Of a DNA stretch of 64,000 nucleotides, positions 28,601 to 36,868 are shown piece after piece. Position 1 is the stretch's first letter; each line of letters opens with the position of its first letter. The stretch is from Saccharicrinis sp963663905 (GTDB lineage Bacteria > Bacteroidota > Bacteroidia > Bacteroidales > Marinilabiliaceae). The notes under the pieces were generated by a model, which worked only from the letters and a program-made list of their open reading frames with translations, was not told the origin of the DNA and made no database searches. The stretch is taken from the NCBI GenBank assembly GCA_963663905.2, contig OY760657.1:3720001-3784000 (forward strand), given 5' to 3'. The translations under genes were made by a program, and so were the position numbers.

Positions 28601-30799
28601 TTGGATCATAAAATACTATTAGTTACAGCTCCTTTTACGCAATTAAACACTCCTTATCCGGCAACAGCTTATCTTAAAGGGTATTTGGATTATCAAAATA
28701 TTGAATCTTTTCAAGTTGATTTGGGATTAGAGGTTATATTAAAAGTTTTTTCTAAAGAAGGACTGTCCCATATTTTTAAAGAGCTCAACATAAATAGAAA
28801 TACGTGTAGTGAAAACGCCACCAGGATAATAGCTTTAAAAAAGGATTACATATCTACTATTGAAGATGTAATTTCATTTTTGCAAGGTAAAAACGAAATG
28901 CTATCACATACTATCTGTAATGAGTCATTTCTTCCGCAGGCTTCCAGATTCAATAATTTAGATGATTTCGATTGGGCATTCGGTACAATGGGAATCAGAG
29001 ATAAAGCCAGGCATCTTTGCACCTTATACCTGGAAGACCTTTGTGATTTTATTATTGAATGTATAGATCCTCATTTTGGATTTAGTAGATATGCTGAAAG
29101 AATTAGTTCTTCGGCTTTTAGCTTTGATCTAATATACAATGAGCTAAACAATGAAAACTCGTTAATTTGCGATATACAAAACAAAATTCTTAAAGATTAT
29201 ATTGAGAAAGAAAATCCATCTCTAATTGCATTTTCTGTCCCTTTCCCGGGTAATTTATTAGCAACTTTAAAATGTGGACAATTTATTAAGTCTAATTTCC
29301 CAGACATAAGAATTACTATTGGAGGAGGATACCCTAATACTGAATTAAGATCAGTAAGCGACACCAGAATATTTGAATTTATAGACTTTATAACCCTTGA
29401 TGATGGAGAAGTTCCTTTATTTAATCTTATCGAATTTATTAATGGTGAAAGAACAATCGAGAAACTAAAAAGAACCTTACTATCAAAAGAGGACAAAGTA
29501 ATTTATATGAATGGCTCTGAAATGGATGACTTTTCATATAAAAACAATGTTTCACCTAATTACGAAGGACTTAAAATCAATGATTACATATCGATTATTG
29601 ATATAGTTAATCCAATGCACAGACTTTGGAGTGATGGCTTTTGGAATAAATTAACAATGGCGCACGGATGCTACTGGGGAAAATGTTCTTTTTGCGATAC
29701 ATCGTTAGATTACATAAAAAGATTTGAACCTACTTCAGCATCAGTTATATGTGATAAGGTAGAAGAAATCATAAAACAAACAGGAAAAAACGGTTTTCAT
29801 TTTGTGGATGAAGCTGCCCCTCCATCGTTAATGGTTGCCTTTGCTAAGGAAATTATTAAGAGAGAAATAAATATTGTATGGTGGACAAATATACGCTTTG
29901 AAAGACATTTTACATATGATGTTTGCAGAATATTAAAAGCCTCTGGATGTATCGCTGTTTCAGGTGGTTTAGAAGTTGCTTCTGACAGAATTTTATCATT
30001 GATCAATAAAGGAGTTAGTGTATCCCAGGTGGCCAAAGCATGTTATAATTTTGCAAGCAACGGCATTTTAACTCACGCTTATTTAATGTATGGTTTCCCT
30101 ACACAATCAATACAAGAAACCATTGATTCACTGGAAATTGTGAGACAGATGTTTGAAAATAGCATTCTACATTCAGGTTTCTGGCATCAATTTGCTTTAA
30201 CGGTTCATAGTCCCGTAGCAAAAAACCTTAATACATTTAATATCTCAACTACTAACCACAACCTTAACCCATTTGCAAACAACGACTTAGAACACATTGA
30301 CAAAAAAGGAGCTAAACACGAACTTTTTAGTGATGGTTTAAAAAAATCCATTTATAATTTTATGCATGATCTGGGATTTGATTTACCATTACAAGAATGG
30401 TTTGATTTTAAAATTCCTCCAACAACGATTGCTCCTAACTATATTTACAATTCATTAGAGCAATCATATCAAGAAGAATACAAACCGAACAATAAAATTA
30501 TTTGGATCAATGAGATTCCTGAAATTAAGCGATATAAAAAGAAGAAGAAAGGAAATGCTATTTCTATGGCTGAAATAATAATTCACCAAAAGGATAATGC
30601 TGTTAAAATAAATGTCAAAGAAGAAATTGGAAATTGGATTATTAAGGTTTTAAAATCTTCACACATCAGAAATTCAACGGAATATTCTTTTAAAGATCTA
30701 ATTAGAAGTTTTGAAGAAGAAAGCTTAGGTAATTTTGATATATTTAGCAATGGTTATGCTTTTAATACTTTAAGAGAATGTGGATTACTAATAATTTAA
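28601..30799 (+). CDS. B12-binding-domain radical SAM protein
   Basis: 732 residues, start TTG at 28601: it is the first start codon after an in-frame TAG, matches the family N-terminus (HKILLVTAPFTQLNTPYPA) and fits the promoter. Residues about 1-300 hold a cobalamin-binding-like Rossmann region, with DXHXXG absent (base-on or no lower ligand His). The radical SAM core follows; its cluster motif is C357, C362, C365 (GCYWGKCSFC), that is CX4CX2C instead of the usual CX3CX2C. Further core motifs: GFHFVDEAAPP, ISGGLEVASDR-type ISGG as VSGGLEVASDRI and YLMYGFPTQ. C-terminal about 100 residues unknown. Probably a methyl or radical transfer enzyme; substrate unknown. First gene of a three-gene operon. 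Confidence 0.88.
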   Translation: MDHKILLVTAPFTQLNTPYPATAYLKGYLDYQNIESFQVDLGLEVILKVFSKEGLSHIFKELNINRNTCSENATRIIALKKDYISTIEDVISFLQGKNEMLSHTICNESFLPQASRFNNLDDFDWAFGTMGIRDKARHLCTLYLEDLCDFIIECIDPHFGFSRYAERISSSAFSFDLIYNELNNENSLICDIQNKILKDYIEKENPSLIAFSVPFPGNLLATLKCGQFIKSNFPDIRITIGGGYPNTELRSVSDTRIFEFIDFITLDDGEVPLFNLIEFINGERTIEKLKRTLLSKEDKVIYMNGSEMDDFSYKNNVSPNYEGLKINDYISIIDIVNPMHRLWSDGFWNKLTMAHGCYWGKCSFCDTSLDYIKRFEPTSASVICDKVEEIIKQTGKNGFHFVDEAAPPSLMVAFAKEIIKREINIVWWTNIRFERHFTYDVCRILKASGCIAVSGGLEVASDRILSLINKGVSVSQVAKACYNFASNGILTHAYLMYGFPTQSIQETIDSLEIVRQMFENSILHSGFWHQFALTVHSPVAKNLNTFNISTTNHNLNPFANNDLEHIDKKGAKHELFSDGLKKSIYNFMHDLGFDLPLQEWFDFKIPPTTIAPNYIYNSLEQSYQEEYKPNNKIIWINEIPEIKRYKKKKKGNAISMAEIIIHQKDNAVKINVKEEIGNWIIKVLKSSHIRNSTEYSFKDLIRSFEEESLGNFDIFSNGYAFNTLRECGLLII

Positions 30800-31233
30800 G
30801 AATAATCATACAAGCCACTCTAATATTTACAGTTTACTCTTGTACAGTTAATCATATGACAGAAAGCTCTTTAAAGCAAGATATAATAAATACAGAAAAA
30901 GCCTTTGAAAAAATGGCAAATGAAGAGGGTATTGCTGAAGCTTTTTACTATTATGCTGACACAAATGCTGTTATACAGAGAAACAACCAATTAATCAAAG
31001 GCAAAAGCAATATCTATCACTTAATTAAAACTAATGAAATTTATTACCAAGCAACATTAAAATGGGCTCCTGATTTCGTGGATGTATCAACAGATGGAAC
31101 TCTTGCCTACACCTATGGAAATTATATTTTTGAATACTACGATAAGGATAGCATAAGGCAAACTTCAACGGGAATCTTTCATACAGTATGGAAGAGACAG
31201 GAAGATAACAGCTGGAAGTTTGTGTGGGATTAG
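30778..31233 (+). CDS. NTF2-like (DUF4440-type) lipoprotein
   Basis: 151 residues, overlapping the end of the radical SAM gene by 22 bases. Signal peptide with lipobox VYSC (lipidated C22) predicts a membrane-anchored periplasmic or surface protein. The rest fits the SnoaL/NTF2-like cone fold of DUF4440 proteins: IINTEKAFEKMANEEGIAEAFYYYADTNAVI, GKSNIYHLI, TLAYTYGNYIFEY, and the closing TVWKRQEDNSWKFVWD that is typical of the family. Ligand or activity unknown. Translationally coupled to the upstream gene. Confidence 0.82.
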   Translation: MWITNNLRIIIQATLIFTVYSCTVNHMTESSLKQDIINTEKAFEKMANEEGIAEAFYYYADTNAVIQRNNQLIKGKSNIYHLIKTNEIYYQATLKWAPDFVDVSTDGTLAYTYGNYIFEYYDKDSIRQTSTGIFHTVWKRQEDNSWKFVWD

Positions 31234-31283
31234 CATAAACTTTAACTACAATTAAATTTTAACACTTAATTTCTTAAACTGAT

Positions 31284-33191
31284 ATGACAAAATTTTTAAT
31301 ACTTCTTTCTTTTATATTTTTATTTCATACAATCAATGCTGAATCCATATCTGATTTTCTTTTTCCCTCACCAAAACAAATCAAAATAAAAGAAGGTCAA
31401 CTAAACAATTTGAATGATTTTCAATATAGTTCAGAAAAATTATTTAGTCTATTAGAAACATTAGAAACCATCAATATTCAAGGTGAACTTAGAGAATTCT
31501 GTACACCACTGCAGTATAATACTATTAAATACCATATTGACAAAACCTTAACTCATACTCAGGAATATAAAATTACGATAGACTCATTAAACATAACTAT
31601 TATCGCTCAAAACGAAGCAGCTTTGTTTTATGCAAAACAAACCCTAAAACAAATCATTGAATATTCCAGATCAACAGATTCCGGAATCCCCTGTCTTGAA
31701 ATTAGCGACTGGCCTGATTTTGAACGTAGAGGCTATATGCTTGACATAAGCAGAGATAAGGTTCCTACAATGGAAACTTTATATCACATTGCTGACCTTT
31801 TAGCCAGCTGGAAAATTAACGAGTTTCAATTATATACCGAACACACGTTTGCCTATAAAAATCACAAGGAAGTATGGGAAGGCTGTAGTCCCATAACTGC
31901 TGATGAAATACAAAAACTTGATGCTTATTGTAAAGTAAGATTTATTGATCTGGTTCCAAATCAGAATTCTTTTGGACATATGGAAAACTGGTTAAAACAT
32001 GATACCTATCTTGATTTGGCTGAATGCCCAACAGATTGTAAAACCATATGGGGGATGAGAAGCAGAACCAGTCTTAATCCAACCAATCCAGGCTCACTTA
32101 TTTTAATGCAAGAGCTTTACAAGGAACTACTTCCGAACTTCTCCAGTAAATATTTTAATATTGGTTGCGATGAAACAGTTGAATTAGGATGTGGTTTATC
32201 AAAAGAAGAATGTGATAAAATTGGGAAAGGACAAGTATATCTGAATTACCTTATCCAATTGAATAATGAAGTTAAGGCAAATGGAAGAAAAGCACAATTT
32301 TGGGGAGACATCATTTTAAATCATCCGGAATTAATCTCGTCCTTACCTAAAGATATGACTGCAATGGTTTGGGGATATGAAAGCGATTTTCCTTTTAATG
32401 AAAAATTACCTGAGTTTCAAAAAGCCGGACTTGAATATTATGTTTGTCCGGGAACATCAACATGGCGTTCTATCGTTGGCAGAAATCATGATGCCTTTTT
32501 AAATTTAAAAAATGCCGCAGTCAATGGAAAAAAGTTTAATGCTAAAGGCTATCTGAATACCAATTGGGGTGATTACGGGCACTGGCAACCCCTATCTGTT
32601 TGTTATGCACCAATGGGAGTTGGAGCCGCCTATTCTTGGAGCGTCAATTCTAATCCTGAGTCAAAAATTGAGTTCGTAATGAATCAATACATATTTAAAG
32701 ACAAAACAGGAAAAACAGCGCAATCAATTTTAAAATTAGGAGATGCATACTTAAAATGTAAAATTCCGGAAGGAAATGCAAATGCATTTCACTTAATGCT
32801 CAGACGATATAAATGGACTATGAAAGGTCATTATCAAACTAAAGAATTAAAAATAACTAATCTTGAAAATGCAGAAACAGAAATTAATGAAGCCATAAAA
32901 GAGTTGTTAGCAGCAAAACCTGAAAGTTCAGATTCTTCAATAATAAAAAGAGAAGTATTGCAGGCCTGCTCATTAGCTAAGCATGGTATTAAATTAGGTA
33001 TAGCGAGATTAAAGGCACCAAAATACGAAACTAAAAGTATAGATCAAGAAACAAAACAAATACTTTATAGTGAGTTAGAAAAGATAATAGAAAATCATAA
33101 AACCACATGGATTTTAAGGAACAGAAAAGGTGGCTTAGAATCTTCTACAGAAAAAATGATTGATTTATTAAATTACTACAAAGAAGAATAA
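31284..33191 (+). CDS. GH20 beta-N-acetylhexosaminidase, secreted
   Basis: 635 residues. Signal peptide about 1-19 (cleavage near INA-ES). N-terminal zincin-like GH20b domain about 25-135, then the TIM-barrel about 145-480. The catalytic Asp-Glu pair is D296-E297 in FNIGCDETVELG; other barrel motifs are DFERRGYMLDISRDKVPTMETL, LVPNQNSFGHMENWL and TNWGDYGHWQP. It should cleave terminal N-acetylglucosamine or N-acetylgalactosamine from chitin, peptidoglycan or glycans in the periplasm. C-terminal about 150 residues helical. Third gene of the operon; the stop codon lies inside the target duplication of the IS at 33195. Confidence 0.92.
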   Translation: MTKFLILLSFIFLFHTINAESISDFLFPSPKQIKIKEGQLNNLNDFQYSSEKLFSLLETLETINIQGELREFCTPLQYNTIKYHIDKTLTHTQEYKITIDSLNITIIAQNEAALFYAKQTLKQIIEYSRSTDSGIPCLEISDWPDFERRGYMLDISRDKVPTMETLYHIADLLASWKINEFQLYTEHTFAYKNHKEVWEGCSPITADEIQKLDAYCKVRFIDLVPNQNSFGHMENWLKHDTYLDLAECPTDCKTIWGMRSRTSLNPTNPGSLILMQELYKELLPNFSSKYFNIGCDETVELGCGLSKEECDKIGKGQVYLNYLIQLNNEVKANGRKAQFWGDIILNHPELISSLPKDMTAMVWGYESDFPFNEKLPEFQKAGLEYYVCPGTSTWRSIVGRNHDAFLNLKNAAVNGKKFNAKGYLNTNWGDYGHWQPLSVCYAPMGVGAAYSWSVNSNPESKIEFVMNQYIFKDKTGKTAQSILKLGDAYLKCKIPEGNANAFHLMLRRYKWTMKGHYQTKELKITNLENAETEINEAIKELLAAKPESSDSSIIKREVLQACSLAKHGIKLGIARLKAPKYETKSIDQETKQILYSELEKIIENHKTTWILRNRKGGLESSTEKMIDLLNYYKEE

Positions 33192-33194
33192 ATC
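33187..33194. repeat. 8-bp target-site duplication, left side of IS copy 2
   Basis: AATAAATC, repeated at 34531-34538. It contains the TAA stop codon of the GH20 gene. Confidence 0.95.
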
Positions 33195-33229
33195 GACACT
33201 ATCCCATTAAGTGTGTAAGTTAAAATATC

Positions 33230-33258
33230 AGGGTTCAGCTAATTTAGAGTTGAACCCT
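33230..33258 (-). terminator. hairpin at the transposase 3' end, IS copy 2
   Basis: Same AGGGTTCA/TGAACCCT stem as in copy 1, spanning the transposase stop. Confidence 0.5.
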
Positions 33259-34440
33259 TTCTTCAAATATAGTAATAAATTGATTAAGAATGAGTCCCCA
33301 GTTACTCACTGGTTGAGTCCACTTTTTCGTCACTTCCCTAATGGCTAAAAACACGGATTTTAACACTGCTTGATCAGTAGGATAAGATAGCTTGTTTTTA
33401 GTAAATTTTCTGATTTTACCATTAAGGTTTTCGACAAGATTCGTTGTGTAAATAATATTACGAATTTCTATGGGGAAGTCATAAAATACGGTGAGTTCAT
33501 CCCAGTTTGTCTTCCAACTTTTTACTGCATAAGAATACTTTCCGTTCCATTTGTCAGCAAAGTCATTTAAAGCAGCTTCTGCAGCCTGTTTTGTTGGTGC
33601 TGTATATATTTGTTTCATGTCCTTAGCAAAGGCTTTTTTGTCCTTCCAAACAACATATTTAGCTGCATTACGAATTTGATGTACTACACAAATCTGAGTA
33701 CTTGAACAAGGAAATACATTCTTTATGGTGTCTGTAAATCCATTCAGATTATCAGTGACAGTAATTAGGATATCTTCAACACCTCGAGCTCTAATGTCAG
33801 TCAATACACCCAACCAAAAAGAAGCAGCTTCATTCTTACCCAGCCATAATCCGAGTATCTCTTTCTTTCCGTTCTTGCGAAGCCCAACAGCAATGTATAT
33901 AGTTTTATTGATAACCTTTGAGTTATCTCGGACTTTAAAAACAATTCCATCCATCCATACAATCAGATACAACGAATCTAAGGGGCGGTTCTGCCAAGCA
34001 ATTATATCATCTGTTATCTTATCTGTTATCCTGGATATCGTTGAAGTAGAAACTCGGATATCGTATAATTCTTTGATTTGTTCCTCAATATCAGAGTTAC
34101 TCATACCTTTGGCATAAAGGGATATAATAATGTTCTCAATCCCATCGACCATGTTCTTTCTCTTTGGAAGCAAAATGGGGTTGAAGCTAGCTTCCCTGTC
34201 TCTGGGAACCTTTATTTCACTTTCTCCAAAAATAGTTTTAATACTTTTGGTAGTATGACCGTTCCGGTAATTCGGATTACTAGACTTTTGATGCTTTTCA
34301 TAATCAAGATGAGCATCAAGTTCTCCTTCAAGTATTTGTTCTATACCTCGCTTTTGAAGTTCACTCAAAAAGTTGTTTAAGTCTTCTCCTGTTTTAAATT
34401 GTTTCAGGAAATCATCTGTTAATAGGTCTTCTTTTTTCAT
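33244..34440 (-). CDS. IS256-family transposase, copy 2
   Basis: 398 residues, identical in protein sequence to the transposase at 5962-7158, with D164, D230 and E337 as the expected catalytic triad and an intact reading frame. Identity of both copies means recent spread and implies that at least one copy was active not long ago. Either transposase could act on both elements. Confidence 0.97.
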   Translation of the reverse strand: MKKEDLLTDDFLKQFKTGEDLNNFLSELQKRGIEQILEGELDAHLDYEKHQKSSNPNYRNGHTTKSIKTIFGESEIKVPRDREASFNPILLPKRKNMVDGIENIIISLYAKGMSNSDIEEQIKELYDIRVSTSTISRITDKITDDIIAWQNRPLDSLYLIVWMDGIVFKVRDNSKVINKTIYIAVGLRKNGKKEILGLWLGKNEAASFWLGVLTDIRARGVEDILITVTDNLNGFTDTIKNVFPCSSTQICVVHQIRNAAKYVVWKDKKAFAKDMKQIYTAPTKQAAEAALNDFADKWNGKYSYAVKSWKTNWDELTVFYDFPIEIRNIIYTTNLVENLNGKIRKFTKNKLSYPTDQAVLKSVFLAIREVTKKWTQPVSNWGLILNQFITIFEERVQL

Positions 34441-34469
34441 AACTGTGTGTTAGTCTATTAAATAAACAA

Positions 34470-34502
34470 AAAAATATCGAAGCTTTCTACCCCGATATTT
34501 TT
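34470..34502 (-). terminator. IS-internal hairpin upstream of the transposase, copy 2
   Basis: Same 10-bp stem (34470-34479 with 34493-34502) and T-run as in copy 1, placed between the outer IS end and the transposase start. Confidence 0.65.
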
Positions 34503-34575
34503 ATACTTACACAGTTTTTAGGATGGTACCAATAAATCTTTTTCTAGCAATAAAATTTTATAGTATTATGACAAA

Positions 34576-34613
34576 ATAACAAAAGTCCATTCTTAAGAAT
34601 GGACTTTTGTTAT
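34576..34613. terminator. perfect 38-bp palindrome, terminator of the repeat-peptide gene
   Basis: Two 19-base arms (34576-34594 and 34595-34613) with no spacer and no mismatch, centred on TTAA. It starts 32 bases after the stop of the repeat-peptide gene. On the minus strand the stem is followed by TTTTGTCATAATAC, so termination is likely, possibly in both directions. Confidence 0.7.
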
Positions 34614-34645
34614 ACTACCAAGAGTATAACTTATTAGTTTATAAT

Positions 34646-34915
34646 TTATTTTGTTACAATAATTGGATCTTCGTCTACTAATTTGGTTACAATTATAGGA
34701 TCTTCGTCTGCAAACTTAGTTACAATAATTGGATCCTCATCAAAAAACTTAGTTACGATGATTGGATCTTCATCAAAAAGTTTTGTTACAATTATAGGAT
34801 CTTCATCTGCTAATTTAGTTACTATAATAGGATCCTCATCTGCAAATATTGAAGTTGTAATTGTTGACAATAAGAATAATGCTGCGATTTTAATAACGTT
34901 GTAATTTGTTTTCAT
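34646..34915 (-). CDS. secreted peptide built of six 11-residue repeats (DEDPIIVTK)
   Basis: 89 residues. Residues 1-25 are a Sec signal peptide (MKTNYNVIKIAALFLLSTIT then TSIFA), and from residue 24 to the stop the protein is six 11-residue units of form [F/L][A/F/V]DEDPIIVTK with no other sequence. The nine-residue core is invariant in all six, while the codons differ at many synonymous sites (Glu GAA/GAG, Pro CCT/CCA, Ile ATT/ATA/ATC, Thr ACT/ACA/ACC, Lys AAA/AAG), so selection keeps the peptide and the gene is truly coding. The mature product is acidic-hydrophobic-lysine in alternation. No family recognised. Candidates: precursor cut into repeated peptides, a signalling pheromone, a RiPP-like substrate or a beta-solenoid filament. 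A membrane regulator gene lies just upstream. Confidence 0.85.
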   Translation of the reverse strand: MKTNYNVIKIAALFLLSTITTSIFADEDPIIVTKLADEDPIIVTKLFDEDPIIVTKFFDEDPIIVTKFADEDPIIVTKLVDEDPIIVTK

Positions 34916-34926
34916 GATATTTGTTT

Positions 34927-34944
34927 TTTGTAGTTCACTACAAA
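34927..34944. promoter_or_regulatory. palindrome in the leader of the repeat-peptide gene
   Basis: TTTGTAGT, TC, ACTACAAA: perfect 8-base arms with a 2-base centre, 12 bases upstream of the ATG. Could be an operator or a short leader hairpin. Confidence 0.45.
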
Positions 34945-34980
34945 TATCTATATGAAAACAAGCACTTTACGTTTTTTTAG

Positions 34981-35002
34981 CGTGACAAAAACGTGACAAA
35001 AA
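34981..35002. repeat. 11-bp tandem repeat upstream of the repeat-peptide gene
   Basis: CGTGACAAAAA occurs twice head to tail (34981-34991, 34992-35002), one helical turn apart, 66-87 bases upstream of the start. The position and spacing suit a regulator binding site on one DNA face. Confidence 0.5.
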
Positions 35003-35142
35003 ACATAAGGTTCTATATCAGAGTTTTAAACCTTAACTAACAAGGTCAAAAAGACAAATATTTCAGGTTATTTTTGACTAACAAATCAATAAAACACATA
35101 AACAACACCAATTTTAACACTAATTCAATCAACTCCCAGCAT

Positions 35143-36777
35143 CTATTTAGTCATATCTTTGATTAGTTTTTCTCTATAATCCTGCAAATAATCTTCAATA
35201 TTACTTTCAACATTTAGTTTTGTTCTTATACGCTGTTTTGCCTTTCTAATGGAAGAAGGTTGAACATTTTGAACTTTGGAAATAACCTCTGTTGGCAGTT
35301 TTAAACAAAGCATTACAGCGTATCTCACTTCTGTTTTAGTTAATTGTGGAAAAGATTCTGTAAACAAGTTTATTGTTTCCATATAACAAGTATCAAAACT
35401 ATCTACTATGTTACCTGTATTTTCATTTACAGCATTAAAATCATCCCGTTGCTTCTTCAATATCTTTTTATCATGACTTAACCTATGTTCCAACAACTGT
35501 TTTTCTCCGATTCCAATCAATAAATTATGAAACTCTTTATTTATTTCCTCTATCTTTTTTCTTCTGTTCTTCTGATACAAGTAAACATAAAAACCAACAG
35601 CACTAAGTATTCCAATAGTTATTACTATAACCAAATAAAGCATAAACTCACTTGCCTTCTTTTCAACTTTTAATTTTACCAATTGAGTTTTTAGTAAATC
35701 CAATTTATTGTTAACCTCAAGCACCTTGGCCATCCTTGCATTTTCAAAGGATTTCGTTTCTTCTAATAATTCCTGATAAGAGTTTAAATCTTCATATGCT
35801 CTTATATAGTCATTTTTAGCAACATCAATTTTATGCAAATAACTATACGCATAAAGCATCCTATGCTGTTGTTTAATACCCTGATATAAATCCAATGATT
35901 TGATTAAAAATTTTTCAGCGGTATCATATTTCTTTTGCTTATAAAACAAAACTCCTTTAAACTGGTATAACGCAGGCTTAATCAAATCACCAATTTTATG
36001 GGCATCACATATTTCAATTGCCAAGTCGCAATATTCATGAGCTTTTCCAAAATTTTGATTTGCATAATAACTACTTGCGATAACTTTGTAAACACTAGCC
36101 GCTCTTAAGTATAATTTTAAATTCAGATAATCATCTGCCAGTTCATTTAATTTTTCAGGAGTTTCTGGCTCTGATAAAACAAACAACAACTCCATAAACT
36201 CTGCAAATAATCTAATTTCTTCCTCATCAGAATTCTTTAATATTTCTACCCCAAGATTTAGTTCATCTTCAAAGTTTTCTTTCAAAGCTCTATTACACCT
36301 TGCAATACTTACATAAGCAAATCCCGCATCAACACTTTCTTTATCTGTTAATGCAATAGCCTCATAAAAATTGATTTTTGCTTGTTCAAACAGTCCGGAA
36401 ACTTCAGCTATCTGACCTAATAAAATTTGACTTTTAGCTAACCATTTTGAATTTTCTGCAACCGAAAATGAAGACATTGCCTTTTCAATAAACACTAGAG
36501 AAGAATCCATTTCCAAATCAGAAAATAACAGTAGTGCCTCTGAATAATTTATATATCCAGAATATTTATAAGCATCATTCTCTGACAGTGAATTTTTTAT
36601 TGAGTCCAGATCAAGCTTGGCCTTTTCGGGATAGTATGTTCCATTAAATTCTAACTCAGAAAACAACTGATCAATATAAAAATCATTGCTTTTATTTTGA
36701 GAGAATACAACTAATGGTAATAGAATAAAAAAAATCGTTAAAACCCGTTGAACATTATTGTTAAACAGAATAATCAT
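35143..36777 (-). CDS. TPR-domain membrane regulator with C-terminal HTH
   Basis: 544 residues. N-terminal signal sequence (about 1-26, ending VVFSQ), about eight TPR-like helix pairs about 30-340, a transmembrane helix about 374-397 (YLVIVITIGILSAVGFYVYLY), coiled coil about 400-470, then a cytoplasmic LuxR-type helix-turn-helix about 478-540 (FPQLTKTEVRYAVMLCLKLPTEVISKVQNVQPSSIRKAKQRIR). This one-component layout (periplasmic TPR sensor, membrane helix, DNA-binding domain) is common in Bacteroidota. The repeat-peptide gene is the next gene downstream on the same strand, so it is the obvious candidate target or ligand source. No phospho-acceptor domain. Confidence 0.85.
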   Translation of the reverse strand: MIILFNNNVQRVLTIFFILLPLVVFSQNKSNDFYIDQLFSELEFNGTYYPEKAKLDLDSIKNSLSENDAYKYSGYINYSEALLLFSDLEMDSSLVFIEKAMSSFSVAENSKWLAKSQILLGQIAEVSGLFEQAKINFYEAIALTDKESVDAGFAYVSIARCNRALKENFEDELNLGVEILKNSDEEEIRLFAEFMELLFVLSEPETPEKLNELADDYLNLKLYLRAASVYKVIASSYYANQNFGKAHEYCDLAIEICDAHKIGDLIKPALYQFKGVLFYKQKKYDTAEKFLIKSLDLYQGIKQQHRMLYAYSYLHKIDVAKNDYIRAYEDLNSYQELLEETKSFENARMAKVLEVNNKLDLLKTQLVKLKVEKKASEFMLYLVIVITIGILSAVGFYVYLYQKNRRKKIEEINKEFHNLLIGIGEKQLLEHRLSHDKKILKKQRDDFNAVNENTGNIVDSFDTCYMETINLFTESFPQLTKTEVRYAVMLCLKLPTEVISKVQNVQPSSIRKAKQRIRTKLNVESNIEDYLQDYREKLIKDMTK

Positions 36778-36868
36778 AAATAAACTTCTTTATAAAGAAA
36801 AAACAATGATAATAAAGATAATCTATTTATAATATATCCAACAGATATTGTTCAACATAAATTAAACA

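Larger units (their letters stand above)
33195..34530 (-). mobile_element. IS256-family insertion sequence, copy 2 (complete)
   Basis: 1336 bp, same ends and same length as the element at 5913-7248, offset by exactly 27282 bases along its whole length, with no differences noticed. Its own 8-bp duplication AATAAATC shows an independent insertion. It landed 3 bases after the GH20 stop codon, with its transposase convergent to that gene. Confidence 0.96.

Noticed and set aside
28417..28611. 64-codon plus-strand frame before the radical SAM gene
   Set aside because: It covers the promoter and start of that gene, has AT-driven composition and no recognisable features.
7249..33194. Composite transposon bounded by two IS copies
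   Set aside because: Each copy has its own different 8-bp target duplication, so the insertions are independent, and the interior holds core genes such as the V-ATPase.
34646..34850. 33-base periodicity resembling a CRISPR-like array
   Set aside because: No constant repeat alternating with unique spacers; the periodicity is a translated 11-codon repeat.
34683..34904. Open reading frame on the plus strand across the repeat array, itself repetitive, reading (VTIIGSSSANL)n
   Set aside because: It is the antisense shadow of the repeat peptide. The minus-strand frame has the signal peptide, and synonymous changes fit only that frame.
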